Of a DNA stretch of 64,000 bases, positions 36,186 to 45,285 are shown piece by piece; the first letter of the stretch is position 1; each line of letters opens with the position of its first letter. Made by a program: the position numbers and the translations under genes. Origin of the DNA: an uncultured Rhizobium sp. (lineage in GTDB: Bacteria > Pseudomonadota > Alphaproteobacteria > Rhizobiales > Rhizobiaceae); assembly GCA_945952315.1 (NCBI GenBank), contig CAMFIE010000010.1:60193-124192 (forward strand). The letters are read 5' to 3'. Below the pieces are notes generated by a model, which did no database searches, was not told where the DNA came from, and saw only the letters and a program-made list of their open reading frames with translations.

Positions 36186-36824
36186 ATGGCCACGCGATCA
36201 GGGAACAGCATTCCCCAGGAAGTGCTTGTGGCCGACCGCAATCCGCTGGTCGTATCGGCGCTGCGCGAACTCTTCGACCGGCATGGCGACTATGCCGTTT
36301 ACGGTCATGCCCGCTCCTCGACCGAGCTTTATGATGCGCTGGTGGAAAGACTGCCGGATTTCCTGCTGCTCGGCTGGAATCTGGGCGATATCGAAGCGCC
36401 GGAAGCCATTGCCGAAATCGCCCGCATGGGTCTTGCACCCCGGATCGTGATCTTTGCCGACCAGAACAATCCGATCGTGGTTTCGGAAGCCGTGCGTCTC
36501 GGCGTTCACGGGCTCTGCTATCAGTTCGAGGACCCGTCGATCCTGTTCACAACGTTTGAGGCGGTGTCGCGCGGGCGGATCTGCATTCCTTATGCGGCGC
36601 TGAACAAGGTGGTCGACACGCCGATTTCCAGGCTCACCCAGCGCGAGCGCGAGCTGCTCGGCATGCTGGGCGACGGCTGGACCAACACGCAGATTGCTAC
36701 GCGCACGGGCATTTCGGAAAATACGGTGAAATATCACCTGAAGAATCTCTACGACAAGCTCGAGGTTCGAAACCGCGCGATGGCCGTCTCGCTTTACGCG
36801 ACCGAGCAACGGCGGCGGGGCTAG
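36186..36824 (+). CDS. LuxR/FixJ-type regulator with pseudo-receiver domain
   Basis: A 212-residue regulator. Residues 12-130 have the CheY-like fold, but the phosphoacceptor position reads LLLGWNLGD (Gly63 in place of Asp), the acidic pair is AD (16-17), and the conserved Lys is replaced (LCYQF). It therefore probably does not use phosphotransfer. Residues about 148-208 form a GerE-type HTH (LTQRERELLGMLGDGWTNTQ then ISENTVKYHLKNLYDKLEVR). No kinase gene is adjacent. It may act constitutively or through a ligand or protein partner. Confidence 0.87.
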   Translation: MATRSGNSIPQEVLVADRNPLVVSALRELFDRHGDYAVYGHARSSTELYDALVERLPDFLLLGWNLGDIEAPEAIAEIARMGLAPRIVIFADQNNPIVVSEAVRLGVHGLCYQFEDPSILFTTFEAVSRGRICIPYAALNKVVDTPISRLTQRERELLGMLGDGWTNTQIATRTGISENTVKYHLKNLYDKLEVRNRAMAVSLYATEQRRRG

Positions 36825-36826
36825 GA

Positions 36827-37021
36827 TCAAAAGGCCTTCGGAAGGCCAGCCTGCTTCAGGGTTTCATTTGCCGTATGCCGTGATTTAACGCCAGCGTCGA
36901 CAGTGAAATGGCGTTTCGTAATTGGGCTATACCAGATTTCATGGTCACCTTTTCCCGGCCGCACGAATTGGCATCCGGCAGCGAGCAGCAACTGTTTCAG
37001 TTCGCGCAGGTAACCACCCAT
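36827..37021 (-). CDS. hicA: HicA-type mRNA interferase toxin
   Basis: A 64-residue double-stranded-RNA-binding-fold toxin: MGGYLRELKQLLLAAGCQFV, then the active-site His in GKGDHEIWYSPITKRHFTVD and the end VKSRHTANETLKQAGL. The family is about 60 residues. It is encoded 2 nt after the hicB stop, so the order is antitoxin first, the opposite of the classical hicA-hicB order. It is convergent to the LuxR-type gene with a 2-bp gap. Confidence 0.9.
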   Translation of the reverse strand: MGGYLRELKQLLLAAGCQFVRPGKGDHEIWYSPITKRHFTVDAGVKSRHTANETLKQAGLPKAF

Positions 37022-37023
37022 GG

Positions 37024-37269
37024 TCAGGCACCGGGGTTTGCAACACGCGTGAGCGTTTCGGCCATGATGTAAACAGGCACTTCGGCCAATCCGGAAAAGC
37101 CTCCGTTCAGCTCCAGAAGATCGGATATTGCGTCCGTAACCTTCTGCTCGAGCAGTTCCATCGTTTCGGCTTCAACCGCAAGTCCATCGATATCATGGCT
37201 GGTCGCGACCCAGAGGCCCGCCTCTGCATCGTAGAATGCACGAACGATGATCGAAACCTTGTCCAGCAC
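37024..37269 (-). CDS. hicB: HicB-type antitoxin
   Basis: An 81-residue antitoxin made of the partial RNase H-like fold: VSIIVRAFYDAEAGLWVATS, then HDIDGLAVEAETMELLEQKV and TDAISDLLEL. The short C terminus lacks a clear HTH or RHH DNA-binding domain. The start is set at GTG 37269, with GGAG 8 nt upstream; the open frame extends further 5' without similarity. Coupled to hicA. Confidence 0.85.
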   Translation of the reverse strand: MLDKVSIIVRAFYDAEAGLWVATSHDIDGLAVEAETMELLEQKVTDAISDLLELNGGFSGLAEVPVYIMAETLTRVANPGA

Positions 37270-37527
37270 GGTGATCACTCCGACTTGGCGTAGCGCTAGG
37301 TTTTTATCATGCCGTCCGGGCATGGCTTTGGCAATATCGCGCTTTTCCGCCCCCATCCCACCCGTTTCCGCCATGCCTTGCCCCGAAGGGTAGGGCGGCA
37401 CCTACCCGGTCCGGTTCCCGAAAGAGATTTTTAACTCATCCCTCAGGGTGTTGCGGGCCGGGGCCTGGCGGGGAAAATCCGTCTCGAAAGTCGCATCATC
37501 ACGATGCCAGACGGCAGGGAGGAAACC

Positions 37528-38712
37528 ATGGCAGGCCAGTCACATCTCTTCATTCCGGGTCCTACGAACATTCCCGATGAGGTTCGCCGGGCGATGAACC
37601 TGCCCATGGAGGATATGCGCGCCTGGTCGTTTCCGCAGCTGACGCTGCCGATCTTCGAGGACCTGAAGAAGGTGTTCAAGAACGAGAACGGCCGCGTTTT
37701 CATCTTCCCGTCTTCCGGCACCGGTGCCTGGGAATCGGCGATGACAAACGTGCTCTCGCCGGGAGACCGGGTGCTGATGTCCCGCTTCGGCCAGTTCTCG
37801 CATCTGTGGGTGGATATGGCCGAGCGGCTCGGCTTCGACGTCGATGTGACCGATTGCGAATGGGGCACAGGCGTGCCGGTCGAGATTTACGCGGAAAAGC
37901 TGATGGCAGACCGCGAGCATCGCATCAAGGCCGTGTTCGTGACCCAGAACGAGACCGCGACCGGGGTGACCTCGGATGTCGCCGCCGTTCGCCGGGCGCT
38001 GGATGCCGCCCGCCACCCGGCACTGCTCTTCGTCGATGGTGTCTCCTCGATCGGCTCGATCGATTTCCGGCAGGACGAATGGGGTGTGGATTGCGCCGTT
38101 TCCGGTTCGCAGAAAGGTTTCATGCTGCCAGCGGGCCTCGGCTTCCTGTCCGTTTCGAAAAAGGCGCTCGATGCGGCAAAGACCGCGAAGCACATGCGCT
38201 GCTACTTCTCCTTCGAGGACATGATCCGCACCAATGACACCGGGTATTTCCCCTATACGCCGCCGACGCAGCTGTTGCGTGGTCTGCGCACCGCGCTGGA
38301 CCTGATCGCCGAAGAAGGGCTCGAGAACATCTTTGCCCGCCATCATCGCCTGGCCGAAGGTGTGCGCCGCGCGGTTTCCGCCTGGGGGCTGAAGCTTTGC
38401 GCCAAGGAGCCGAAGTGGCATTCCGACACCGTCTCCGCCATCGTTCTGCCGGAAGGCGTGGATGGTGCGCAGGTCGTGCGCCACGGGCTGGTTCAGTACA
38501 ACACTGCCTTCGGCGCCGGTCTTGCGAAGGTCGCGGGCAAGGTATTCCGCATCGGCCATCTCGGCTCGCTGAACGAGGTGATGGTCTGCTCCGCCCTTTC
38601 GGCGGCGGAAATGACCATGATGGATTGCGGCGTGAAGCTGAAACCGGGCTCCGGTGTCGGCGCGGCGGTGGACTGGTTCCGCAACCGTGAAAATCTGGCC
38701 AAGGCCGCCTGA
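37528..38712 (+). CDS. sgaA: serine-glyoxylate aminotransferase
   Basis: A 394-residue class V aminotransferase. SgaA moves the amino group of serine to glyoxylate, giving hydroxypyruvate and glycine, a central step of the serine cycle. It starts MAGQSHLFIPGPTNIPDEVR, contains VFIFPSSGTGAWESAMTNVL and LLFVDGVSSIGSIDF, and has the Schiff-base Lys in SGSQKGFMLPAGLGF. GGGAGG lies before ATG 37528. It is the first gene of a five-gene co-oriented block (sgaA-mcl-mtkA-mtkB-gck) with 11-bp to 13-bp gaps up to mtkB. Confidence 0.93.
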   Translation: MAGQSHLFIPGPTNIPDEVRRAMNLPMEDMRAWSFPQLTLPIFEDLKKVFKNENGRVFIFPSSGTGAWESAMTNVLSPGDRVLMSRFGQFSHLWVDMAERLGFDVDVTDCEWGTGVPVEIYAEKLMADREHRIKAVFVTQNETATGVTSDVAAVRRALDAARHPALLFVDGVSSIGSIDFRQDEWGVDCAVSGSQKGFMLPAGLGFLSVSKKALDAAKTAKHMRCYFSFEDMIRTNDTGYFPYTPPTQLLRGLRTALDLIAEEGLENIFARHHRLAEGVRRAVSAWGLKLCAKEPKWHSDTVSAIVLPEGVDGAQVVRHGLVQYNTAFGAGLAKVAGKVFRIGHLGSLNEVMVCSALSAAEMTMMDCGVKLKPGSGVGAAVDWFRNRENLAKAA

Positions 38713-38723
38713 GGAGAACGTCG

Positions 38724-39683
38724 ATGAGCCATACCATTCACCATCTGCGCAAGCTGCGCGTCCAGCGTTCGGAACTTGCAGTTCCGGGCTCGAATGTGGA
38801 CATGATCCGCAAGGCCGCAGACAGCGCTGCCGACTACATCTTCCTCGATATCGAGGATGCGGTTGCTCCCCCGGACAAGGAGCGCGCCCGCAAGAACATC
38901 ATCGAAGCGCTGAACGGCATCGACTTCCGCGCCCGCGGCAAGACCATTTCCGTGCGCATCAACGGGCTCGACACCCACTACATGTACCGCGACGTGGTGG
39001 ATGTGATGGAACAGGCGGGCGACCGCCTGGACACGATCCTGGTGCCGAAAGTCGGCGTGCCGTCCGATCTCTACATGGTCGATGCCATGTGCAACCAGAT
39101 CGAGATGGCGAAGGGCTACAAGAACCGCGTCGGCCTTGAGGCGCTGATCGAAACCGCGCTCGGCATGGCCAATGTGGAGGCGATTGCCGCCTATCCGCAT
39201 CGCCTCGAGGCCATGCATTTCGGCGTGGCCGACTATGCCGCCTTCAACAAGGCACGCACGGTGAATATCGGCGGTCTCAACCCCGACTATCCGGGCGACC
39301 AGTGGCATTTCGCCCTGTCGCGGATGACGGTTGCCTGCCGTGCCTACGGGCTTCGCCCGATCGATGGTCCGTTCGGCGATTTCTCCGATCCGGAAGGCTA
39401 CAAGGCGGCTGCCCGCCGGGCGGCAGCGCTTGGCATCGAAGGCAAGTGGGCGATCCATCCCTCGCAGATCGCGCTCGCAAACGAGGTGTTCTCGCCGCTC
39501 GAGGCTGAAGTCAACAAGGCGGAGCGCATCATCGCCGCGCTGAAGGAGGCCGAGGCGCAGGGCAAGGGGGCAGCCTCGCTGGACGGCAAGATGATCGATG
39601 CCGCATCCGAGCGCATGGCGAAGAACGTGATTGCCACATCCGATGCGATCCGCGCCGCCGCGCAGGCCATTGCCGCAGAATAA
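38724..39683 (+). CDS. mcl: L-malyl-CoA/beta-methylmalyl-CoA lyase
   Basis: A 319-residue TIM-barrel lyase of the HpcH/HpaI-CitE superfamily, Mcl1 type. It splits malyl-CoA to acetyl-CoA and glyoxylate. Visible are [20 protein letters not shown], the acidic metal site [52 protein letters not shown] and [20 protein letters not shown]. It sits between sgaA and the malate-CoA ligase genes, which fits formation and cleavage of malyl-CoA. The sister activity, citramalyl-CoA lyase, is possible but less likely from context. Confidence 0.93.
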   Translation: MSHTIHHLRKLRVQRSELAVPGSNVDMIRKAADSAADYIFLDIEDAVAPPDKERARKNIIEALNGIDFRARGKTISVRINGLDTHYMYRDVVDVMEQAGDRLDTILVPKVGVPSDLYMVDAMCNQIEMAKGYKNRVGLEALIETALGMANVEAIAAYPHRLEAMHFGVADYAAFNKARTVNIGGLNPDYPGDQWHFALSRMTVACRAYGLRPIDGPFGDFSDPEGYKAAARRAAALGIEGKWAIHPSQIALANEVFSPLEAEVNKAERIIAALKEAEAQGKGAASLDGKMIDAASERMAKNVIATSDAIRAAAQAIAAE

Positions 39684-39696
39684 CCGGGAGGAACAG

Positions 39697-40878
39697 ATGG
39701 ACATTCATGAATATCAGGCCAAGGAAATCCTTGCCCGCTACAATGTGGAAATTCCCCGTGGCGGGCTGGCCTACAGCCCGGAACAGGCAGCCTATCGCGC
39801 CAGCGAAATCGGCGGCAACAAATGGGTGGTGAAGGCACAGATCCATTCCGGCGCGCGTGGCAAGGCAGGCGGCATCCGCCTCTGCGCCAATGACACGGAA
39901 ATCTCCGATGCCGCCGAATTCATGCTTGGCCGCAAGCTGGTGACACACCAGACCGGCCCGCGCGGCAAGCTGGTTTCGCGCCTCTATGTGGAAGAGGCGA
40001 TGGATATCGCCCGCGAGATCTATCTCGGCTTCGTGCTGGACCGCAAGGAAGAGCGGGTGATGATCGTCGCCTCCGGTTCCGGCGGCATGGAGATCGAGGA
40101 AATCGCCGAGCGCGAGCCCGACAGCATCATTCGCGCGGTGGTCGATCCGGGTGCGGGCATGATGGATTTCCAGGCCCGCGAGATCGCCTTCGGCCTCGGT
40201 CTCGACAATGCGCTGATCGGCAAGGCGGTGCAGACGCTGCTCGGCTGCTACCGCGCCTTCCGCGAACTCGATGCCTCGATGCTGGAAATCAATCCGCTGG
40301 TGGTGACCCGCGACGGCCGCCTTCTGGCGCTCGATGCCAAGATGTCCTTCGATGACAATGCGCTGTTCCGCCGTCCGCAGATTTCCGAAATGCGCGACAA
40401 GAGCCAGGAAGACCCGCGCGAAACCTTCGCGTCTGACCGTGGTCTTTCCTATGTGGGTCTCGATGGCCGCATCGGCTGCATCATCAATGGCGCGGGCCTT
40501 GCCATGGCGACGATGGACATGATCAAGATCGCGGGCGGCGAGCCGGCGAACTTCCTCGATATCGGCGGCGGTGCCTCGCCGGAGCGCGTGGCGAAGAGCT
40601 TCCGCGCCGTGCTGGCCGACAAGAATGTCGAGACGATCCTCGTCAATATCTTCGCAGGCATCAACCGCTGCGACTGGGTAGCCGAAGGCGTGATCAAGGC
40701 GATCCGCGAAGTGGGCGTGCCGGTGCCGCTCGTCGTGCGCCTTGCGGGTACCAATGTGGAAGAAGGCAAGCGCATCCTTGCGGAATCCGGCGAGAATGTC
40801 GTGGTTGCCGATACGCTGGCCGAGGCCGCCGACAAGGCGGTTTCGATCTGGAAATCCGTTACCAAGACCGCTGCCTGA
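39697..40878 (+). CDS. mtkA: malate-CoA ligase beta subunit
   Basis: A 393-residue ATP-grasp subunit homologous to SucC. It starts [20 protein letters not shown], with [20 protein letters not shown] nucleotide-site sequence and [20 protein letters not shown]. The C-terminal CoA-ligase-type domain has [20 protein letters not shown] and [11 protein letters not shown]. MtkAB and SucCD are close relatives; the position next to mcl and sgaA makes malate the preferred acid. GGGAGGAACAG precedes ATG 39697, 13 bp after mcl. Confidence 0.9.
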   Translation: MDIHEYQAKEILARYNVEIPRGGLAYSPEQAAYRASEIGGNKWVVKAQIHSGARGKAGGIRLCANDTEISDAAEFMLGRKLVTHQTGPRGKLVSRLYVEEAMDIAREIYLGFVLDRKEERVMIVASGSGGMEIEEIAEREPDSIIRAVVDPGAGMMDFQAREIAFGLGLDNALIGKAVQTLLGCYRAFRELDASMLEINPLVVTRDGRLLALDAKMSFDDNALFRRPQISEMRDKSQEDPRETFASDRGLSYVGLDGRIGCIINGAGLAMATMDMIKIAGGEPANFLDIGGGASPERVAKSFRAVLADKNVETILVNIFAGINRCDWVAEGVIKAIREVGVPVPLVVRLAGTNVEEGKRILAESGENVVVADTLAEAADKAVSIWKSVTKTAA

Positions 40879-40889
40879 GGAGGAAAGCC

Positions 40890-41789
40890 ATGACCATTCT
40901 GCTGAACAGCTCCAACCGTGTGATCGTGCAGGGTTTCACCGGCAAGATCGGCTCCTTCCATGCGGAAGACATGAAGAAATATGGCACCAATGTCGTGGGT
41001 GGCGTTACCCCCGGCAAGGGCGGCCAGACCCATCTCGGCCTGCCGGTGTTCAACACCGTCAAGGGCGCGGTGCAGGAAACCGGCGCCGATACGTCAATCG
41101 TCTTCGTGCCGCCACCCTTTGCCGCCGACTCGATCATGGAAGCGGCCGATGCCGGCATCAAGCTTTGCGTCTGCATCACCGACGGCATTCCGAGCCAGGA
41201 CATGATCCGCGTGAAGCGCTACATGCGCCGCTACCGTTTCGAGGACCGCATGCGGCTGATCGGGCCGAACTGCGCCGGCATGATCACGCCCGGTCAGGCG
41301 ATGCTCGGGATCATGCCCGGCCATATCTATCTGCCCGGCCGCATCGGCATTGTCGGTCGCTCCGGCACGCTCGGCTATGAGGCCGCGAGCCAGATGAAGG
41401 CGCTCGGCATCGGCGTTTCCACCTCCGTCGGTATTGGCGGCGATCCGATCAACGGCTCGTCCTTCAAGGACATGCTGGAACTCTTCGATGCCGACCCGAA
41501 CACCGATGCGGTTGTGATGATCGGCGAAATCGGCGGTCCGCAGGAAGCCGAGGCCGCACTCTGGGCCGAAAAGCACATGAAGAAGCCGCTGATCGCCTAT
41601 ATCGCCGGTCTTTCTGCTCCGAAGGGCCGCAAGATGGGCCATGCCGGTGCCATCATTTCCGCCTTCGGGGAATCGGCGCAGGAAAAGGTCGAGATCCTCA
41701 AGAATGCGGGCGTGCATATCGTGCCCACCCCGTCTTCCTTCGGCGAGACGGTGGCAAGCGTGCTGAACAAGCAGGCAAAGGCTGCCTGA
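40890..41789 (+). CDS. mtkB: malate-CoA ligase alpha subunit
   Basis: A 299-residue SucD-like subunit. It has a Rossmann CoA-binding domain (VIVQGFTGKIGSFHAEDMKK, with GGVTPGKGGQTHLGLPVFNT) and the ligase domain with the phosphohistidine in KMGHAGAIISAFG near residue 250. Together with MtkA it makes malyl-CoA from malate, CoA and ATP. Spacing of 11 bp after mtkA with GAGGAGGAAAG before the ATG indicates co-translation. Confidence 0.92.
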   Translation: MTILLNSSNRVIVQGFTGKIGSFHAEDMKKYGTNVVGGVTPGKGGQTHLGLPVFNTVKGAVQETGADTSIVFVPPPFAADSIMEAADAGIKLCVCITDGIPSQDMIRVKRYMRRYRFEDRMRLIGPNCAGMITPGQAMLGIMPGHIYLPGRIGIVGRSGTLGYEAASQMKALGIGVSTSVGIGGDPINGSSFKDMLELFDADPNTDAVVMIGEIGGPQEAEAALWAEKHMKKPLIAYIAGLSAPKGRKMGHAGAIISAFGESAQEKVEILKNAGVHIVPTPSSFGETVASVLNKQAKAA

Positions 41790-41948
41790 TCGACGAACCC
41801 ATAGCAAACGTGAAGGCGGATGGAGCGCGGCTTCCTCCGCCTTCGCCGCTTTCCAGCCCTCGCGGGCCGCTTGTTGACCGGCTTGTGCAAGCGAGGATGC
41901 GGCACTATGCAGGGATCAGATTTCGTCCCGATTTGCCAGGCGCCATTC

Positions 41949-43244
41949 ATGACCCAGACTGCCGATCCCGTGATTTTAGCCCTTCGCGCCGATGCGAAAG
42001 CCTTTTTCGCCGCTGCCGTAAAGGCAGCTGATCCGGCAGGCGCGGTGGAAAAGGCCCTGCTTGCCCGCAAGGCAGAGATCGATGCGGCGAGCCGCATCGT
42101 GCTCGTGGCCTTCGGCAAGGCCGCCGCGCCCATGATCCGCGCCGCCTTGCCCCTGCTTTCCGGCAAGATCAAACAGGCGGTGATGGTCACCAATTACGAG
42201 AATGCAGCCGAGATCGAGGGCGTCGAAGTCTTCGCTGCCGGACATCCGATCCCCGACGAAAACGGCGTGCGCGGCGCCCTTTCGGTGGAAAAGGCCGTTG
42301 CCTCGGTGGAAGAGGGCGAACTCGCCATCGTTCTGGTTTCCGGCGGTGGTTCGGCCCTTCTGTGCGCGCCTGCCGAGGGCATTTCCCTGGCCGACAAGAT
42401 GGCGCTCAACACGGCGCTGATCCGCTCGGGCGCCGACATCACCGAAATCAACACCGTGCGCAGCATGGTTTCGCGGCTGAAGGGCGGGCGGCTAGCGCGG
42501 CTTGCCAAACGCGGCAAACTGGTCGCGCTGGTTCTTTCCGATGTGCCGGGCGATGATCTGACCATCATCGCCTCAGGCCCGACGGTGCCGAGCAAGGCAA
42601 CCGCCGCGCGGGCGAATGCCATTCTTTCGAAATATGGCCTGGCCGACACGTTGCCCGCATCCATTGCCCGTCATCTCCGGGAAATCGCACCCTCCGAACA
42701 CCTTGCGGCGGAGATCCCGCATGCACAATCCGTCATCATCGGTTCCAACCGGTTGAGCCTTGAGGCGGCGGAAGAGGCGGCCCGCGCGGCAGGGTATCAG
42801 ACGCTGCCCGGTTACAGCTGGCTGGAAGGCGAAGTGGGCGAAGCCGCCCGCGATCTGCATGCCAAGGCCGAAGCGGTGACGGCTGGCGGCAAGGTGGCCA
42901 TCGTTTCCGGTGGTGAACCGGTGGTGAAACTCACCGGCACCGGCAAGGGCGGCCGCAACCAGGAACTGGCGCTGCGCTTTGCTGTAGCGGATGCGGAGCG
43001 CCCGCTGACCCGCGCCTGGACCTTCTTGAGCGGGGGCACCGATGGCCGTGACGGACCAACCGAGGCGGCAGGCGCAGTGGTGGATCGTGCCACGCTTTCT
43101 CGCATGCAAAAGGCCGGCATCGACGTGTCTGCCCGGCTGGCTGACAATGATTCCAACCCGGCGCTCGATGCATCCGGTGATCTGCTGATGACGGGCGGTA
43201 CAGGCACAAATGTCGCCGATATACAAATAATACTTCTGAAGTAA
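41949..43244 (+). CDS. gck: glycerate 2-kinase, MOFRL family
   Basis: A 431-residue kinase of the GckA/TtuD family (DUF4147 plus MOFRL domains). It phosphorylates D-glycerate to 2-phosphoglycerate, the exit of the serine cycle. Motifs are VLVAFGKAAAPMIRAALPLL, VLVSGGGSALLCAPAEGISL, LALVLSDVPGDDLTIIASGP-type sequence, and the C-terminal MOFRL block (GTGKGGRNQELALRFA, FLSGGTDGRDGPTEAAGAVV, GDLLMTGGTGTNVADIQIIL). ATG 41949 gives the family-typical start; in-frame ATGs at 41907 and 41820 are possible alternatives. It is last in the block, 159 bp after mtkB. Confidence 0.93.
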   Translation: MTQTADPVILALRADAKAFFAAAVKAADPAGAVEKALLARKAEIDAASRIVLVAFGKAAAPMIRAALPLLSGKIKQAVMVTNYENAAEIEGVEVFAAGHPIPDENGVRGALSVEKAVASVEEGELAIVLVSGGGSALLCAPAEGISLADKMALNTALIRSGADITEINTVRSMVSRLKGGRLARLAKRGKLVALVLSDVPGDDLTIIASGPTVPSKATAARANAILSKYGLADTLPASIARHLREIAPSEHLAAEIPHAQSVIIGSNRLSLEAAEEAARAAGYQTLPGYSWLEGEVGEAARDLHAKAEAVTAGGKVAIVSGGEPVVKLTGTGKGGRNQELALRFAVADAERPLTRAWTFLSGGTDGRDGPTEAAGAVVDRATLSRMQKAGIDVSARLADNDSNPALDASGDLLMTGGTGTNVADIQIILLK

Positions 43245-43535
43245 AACCGGTTTTAGATAGTATAGCGACATGCTGACGCAGCGCCTCAGCATAGAGCGCT
43301 TTACGCTTGTTTCCATAAGGTCAATCCTATCCGGGCATTATGCCCTGTGCAGCCCATGTGTGGTTGCGATGACAGCACCGTTATGACCTATTGTTGATCG
43401 AAAAGCGCTTGTTGAATTAATTTACATTTAACGTCATGATGATACACCGGATTGTGCCAGTGAAATGAAGATCACGGCCAAGATATACTTGAAAATAGTA
43501 GTAAATGTTGCGCTTTAAGCGCCGGGAAAGGTGTC
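43245..43535. other. intergenic region before the type I secretion genes
   Basis: A 291-bp stretch without a credible gene. A hairpin ATGCTGA/TCAGCAT (43270-43292) lies shortly after gck and may end its transcript. The rest is AT-rich near 43420-43510 and probably holds the prsD promoter. Confidence 0.45.
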
Positions 43536-45272
43536 ATGTCAGATAAACCGGCAACCACGCATTCGCAGGCCATTGAAAGGGCGATGGGCGCCATCAAGCG
43601 ATCCGCCCTCAGCGTTTTCATCTTTTCCGGCATTATCAATATTCTCTATCTCACCGGCTCTCTGTTCATGCTGCAGGTCTATGACCGCGTGCTCAGCAGT
43701 CGCTCCATCCCGACCCTCGTGGTTCTGGCGATGATCACGGCCGCACTTTACATGTTTCAGGGCGCGCTGGATGGCATTCGCCAGCGGGTTGTCGCGCGGC
43801 TCGGCCTGCGCTTCGACAAGGAGCTCATGCCGCTTGCCTTTGACGGACTTCGGCTTCTCACGCTGTTCGGACGCAATCCGGCGGATGCCCAGTCGCCGAT
43901 GCGGGATCTGGATACGCTGCGCGGCTTCGTCGGCTCCTCCGCGCTGATTTCGCTGTTCGATCTGCCGTGGATTCCGGTCTACATGCTGTTCGTCTTCGCG
44001 CTGCATCCGCTGCTCGGCTTCATCACCATTGGCGGCGCACTCTTCCTGATTGCGCTCACCGCCATCACCGAATGGCGCAGCCGCAAGCCGTCCAAGACCG
44101 TGATGGAACTCGTCGGTCGTCGCCAGTCGATGGCGGAATCGGCGCGGCGCAATGCCGAAAGCATGCAGGCCATGGGCTTCGCACCAAACTTCTACAATCA
44201 GTTCAATGAGGTGAACGAGCGCTATCTCGATGCGCAGCGTTCGCTGACCGATACATCCTCCACGCTTGCCGCCATCGGCAAGGTGGCACGCATGGTGCTG
44301 CAATCGGCAACCCTCGGTGTCGCAGCCTATCTGACCATTCAGGGCGAGCTCAGCGCCGGGTCGATCATCGCCGCCAACATCGTTTCGGGCCGCGCGCTTG
44401 CGCCCATCGATCTGGTCATCGGGCAGTGGAAATATTTCATGTCGGCCCGCCAGGCCCGCACCCGTCTGATGGAAATCGTGACCCGTCTGCCGAAGAAGGG
44501 CAAGACCGTGCTTCTGCCTCCGCCGGCAAAGGAACTGCGCGTCGAGAATGTGACGGTCGCAACGCCTGCGGGCGAGCGCATGATCGTGGCCGGCATTTCC
44601 TTCCAGTTGCTGGCTGGCGATGCACTCGCCATCATCGGCCCGAGCGGGGCCGGAAAATCCACGCTTGCCCGCGCCATTGTGGGGGCCGCCCGCACCGTAC
44701 GCGGTGCCGTTCGGCTGGATGGCGCACCGCTCGAGCAGTGGGAGGACCACGAGCTCGGCCGTCATATCGGCTATCTGCCGCAGGATACGGAACTGTTCGA
44801 AGGCACGATTGCCGAAAACATTGCCCGCTTTGACACAGAAGCCACGCCGGAGATGATCATTGCCGCGGGCAAGGCCTCGGGCGCCCATGACATGATCCTT
44901 CGGCTTGCGGATGGCTACAACACGCGAATCGGTGAAACCGGCGTGATGCTCTCCGGCGGCCAGCGTCAGCGGATCGGTCTGGCCCGCGCGCTCTATCGGG
45001 ATCCCTTCCTGATCGTGCTGGATGAACCGGCCTCCAATCTGGACGGGGAGGGGGATCTTGCCCTGATGCGTGCCATAACGAGCGTTCGCGAACGCAAGGG
45101 AATTGTGATCATGATTGCCCATCGCCCGAGCGCGCTTTCGGTCGTCAATCTGGTGGCGGTCATTCAGGATGGCGCGATGTCGCATTTCGGCCCGACCGAA
45201 AAGGTGATGGCGCAGCTGAACGCGCCGCAGAATGTCACCCCGGTTCCGCGCGTTGCCGGTGTCTCGGCGTAA
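43536..45272 (+). CDS. prsD: type I secretion system ABC transporter/permease
   Basis: A 578-residue half transporter of the PrtD/PrsD group. Transmembrane part: about 20-310, with FIFSGIINILYLTGSLFMLQ and VYDRVLSSRSIPTLVVLAMI, the family opening. ATPase part: Walker A GPSGAGKSTLARAIVG near 370, Q-loop YLPQDTELFEGTIAENIARF, signature [20 protein letters not shown], Walker B FLIVLDEPASNLD. It exports proteins with C-terminal signals directly through the envelope together with an HlyD-type adaptor and TolC. The adaptor gene follows at 13 bp; no substrate gene is adjacent. Confidence 0.93.
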   Translation: MSDKPATTHSQAIERAMGAIKRSALSVFIFSGIINILYLTGSLFMLQVYDRVLSSRSIPTLVVLAMITAALYMFQGALDGIRQRVVARLGLRFDKELMPLAFDGLRLLTLFGRNPADAQSPMRDLDTLRGFVGSSALISLFDLPWIPVYMLFVFALHPLLGFITIGGALFLIALTAITEWRSRKPSKTVMELVGRRQSMAESARRNAESMQAMGFAPNFYNQFNEVNERYLDAQRSLTDTSSTLAAIGKVARMVLQSATLGVAAYLTIQGELSAGSIIAANIVSGRALAPIDLVIGQWKYFMSARQARTRLMEIVTRLPKKGKTVLLPPPAKELRVENVTVATPAGERMIVAGISFQLLAGDALAIIGPSGAGKSTLARAIVGAARTVRGAVRLDGAPLEQWEDHELGRHIGYLPQDTELFEGTIAENIARFDTEATPEMIIAAGKASGAHDMILRLADGYNTRIGETGVMLSGGQRQRIGLARALYRDPFLIVLDEPASNLDGEGDLALMRAITSVRERKGIVIMIAHRPSALSVVNLVAVIQDGAMSHFGPTEKVMAQLNAPQNVTPVPRVAGVSA

Positions 45273-45285
45273 GGAGGACCCATCC

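Noticed and set aside
34459..36438. Minus-strand frame of 659 codons across the ferredoxin reductase gene
   Set aside because: It spans three real genes and two intergenic regions and has no domain.
39697..41789. Succinyl-CoA synthetase (sucCD) for the two ligase subunits
   Set aside because: Possible by homology, but the neighbours sgaA, mcl and gck and the lack of TCA-cycle genes favour malate-CoA ligase.
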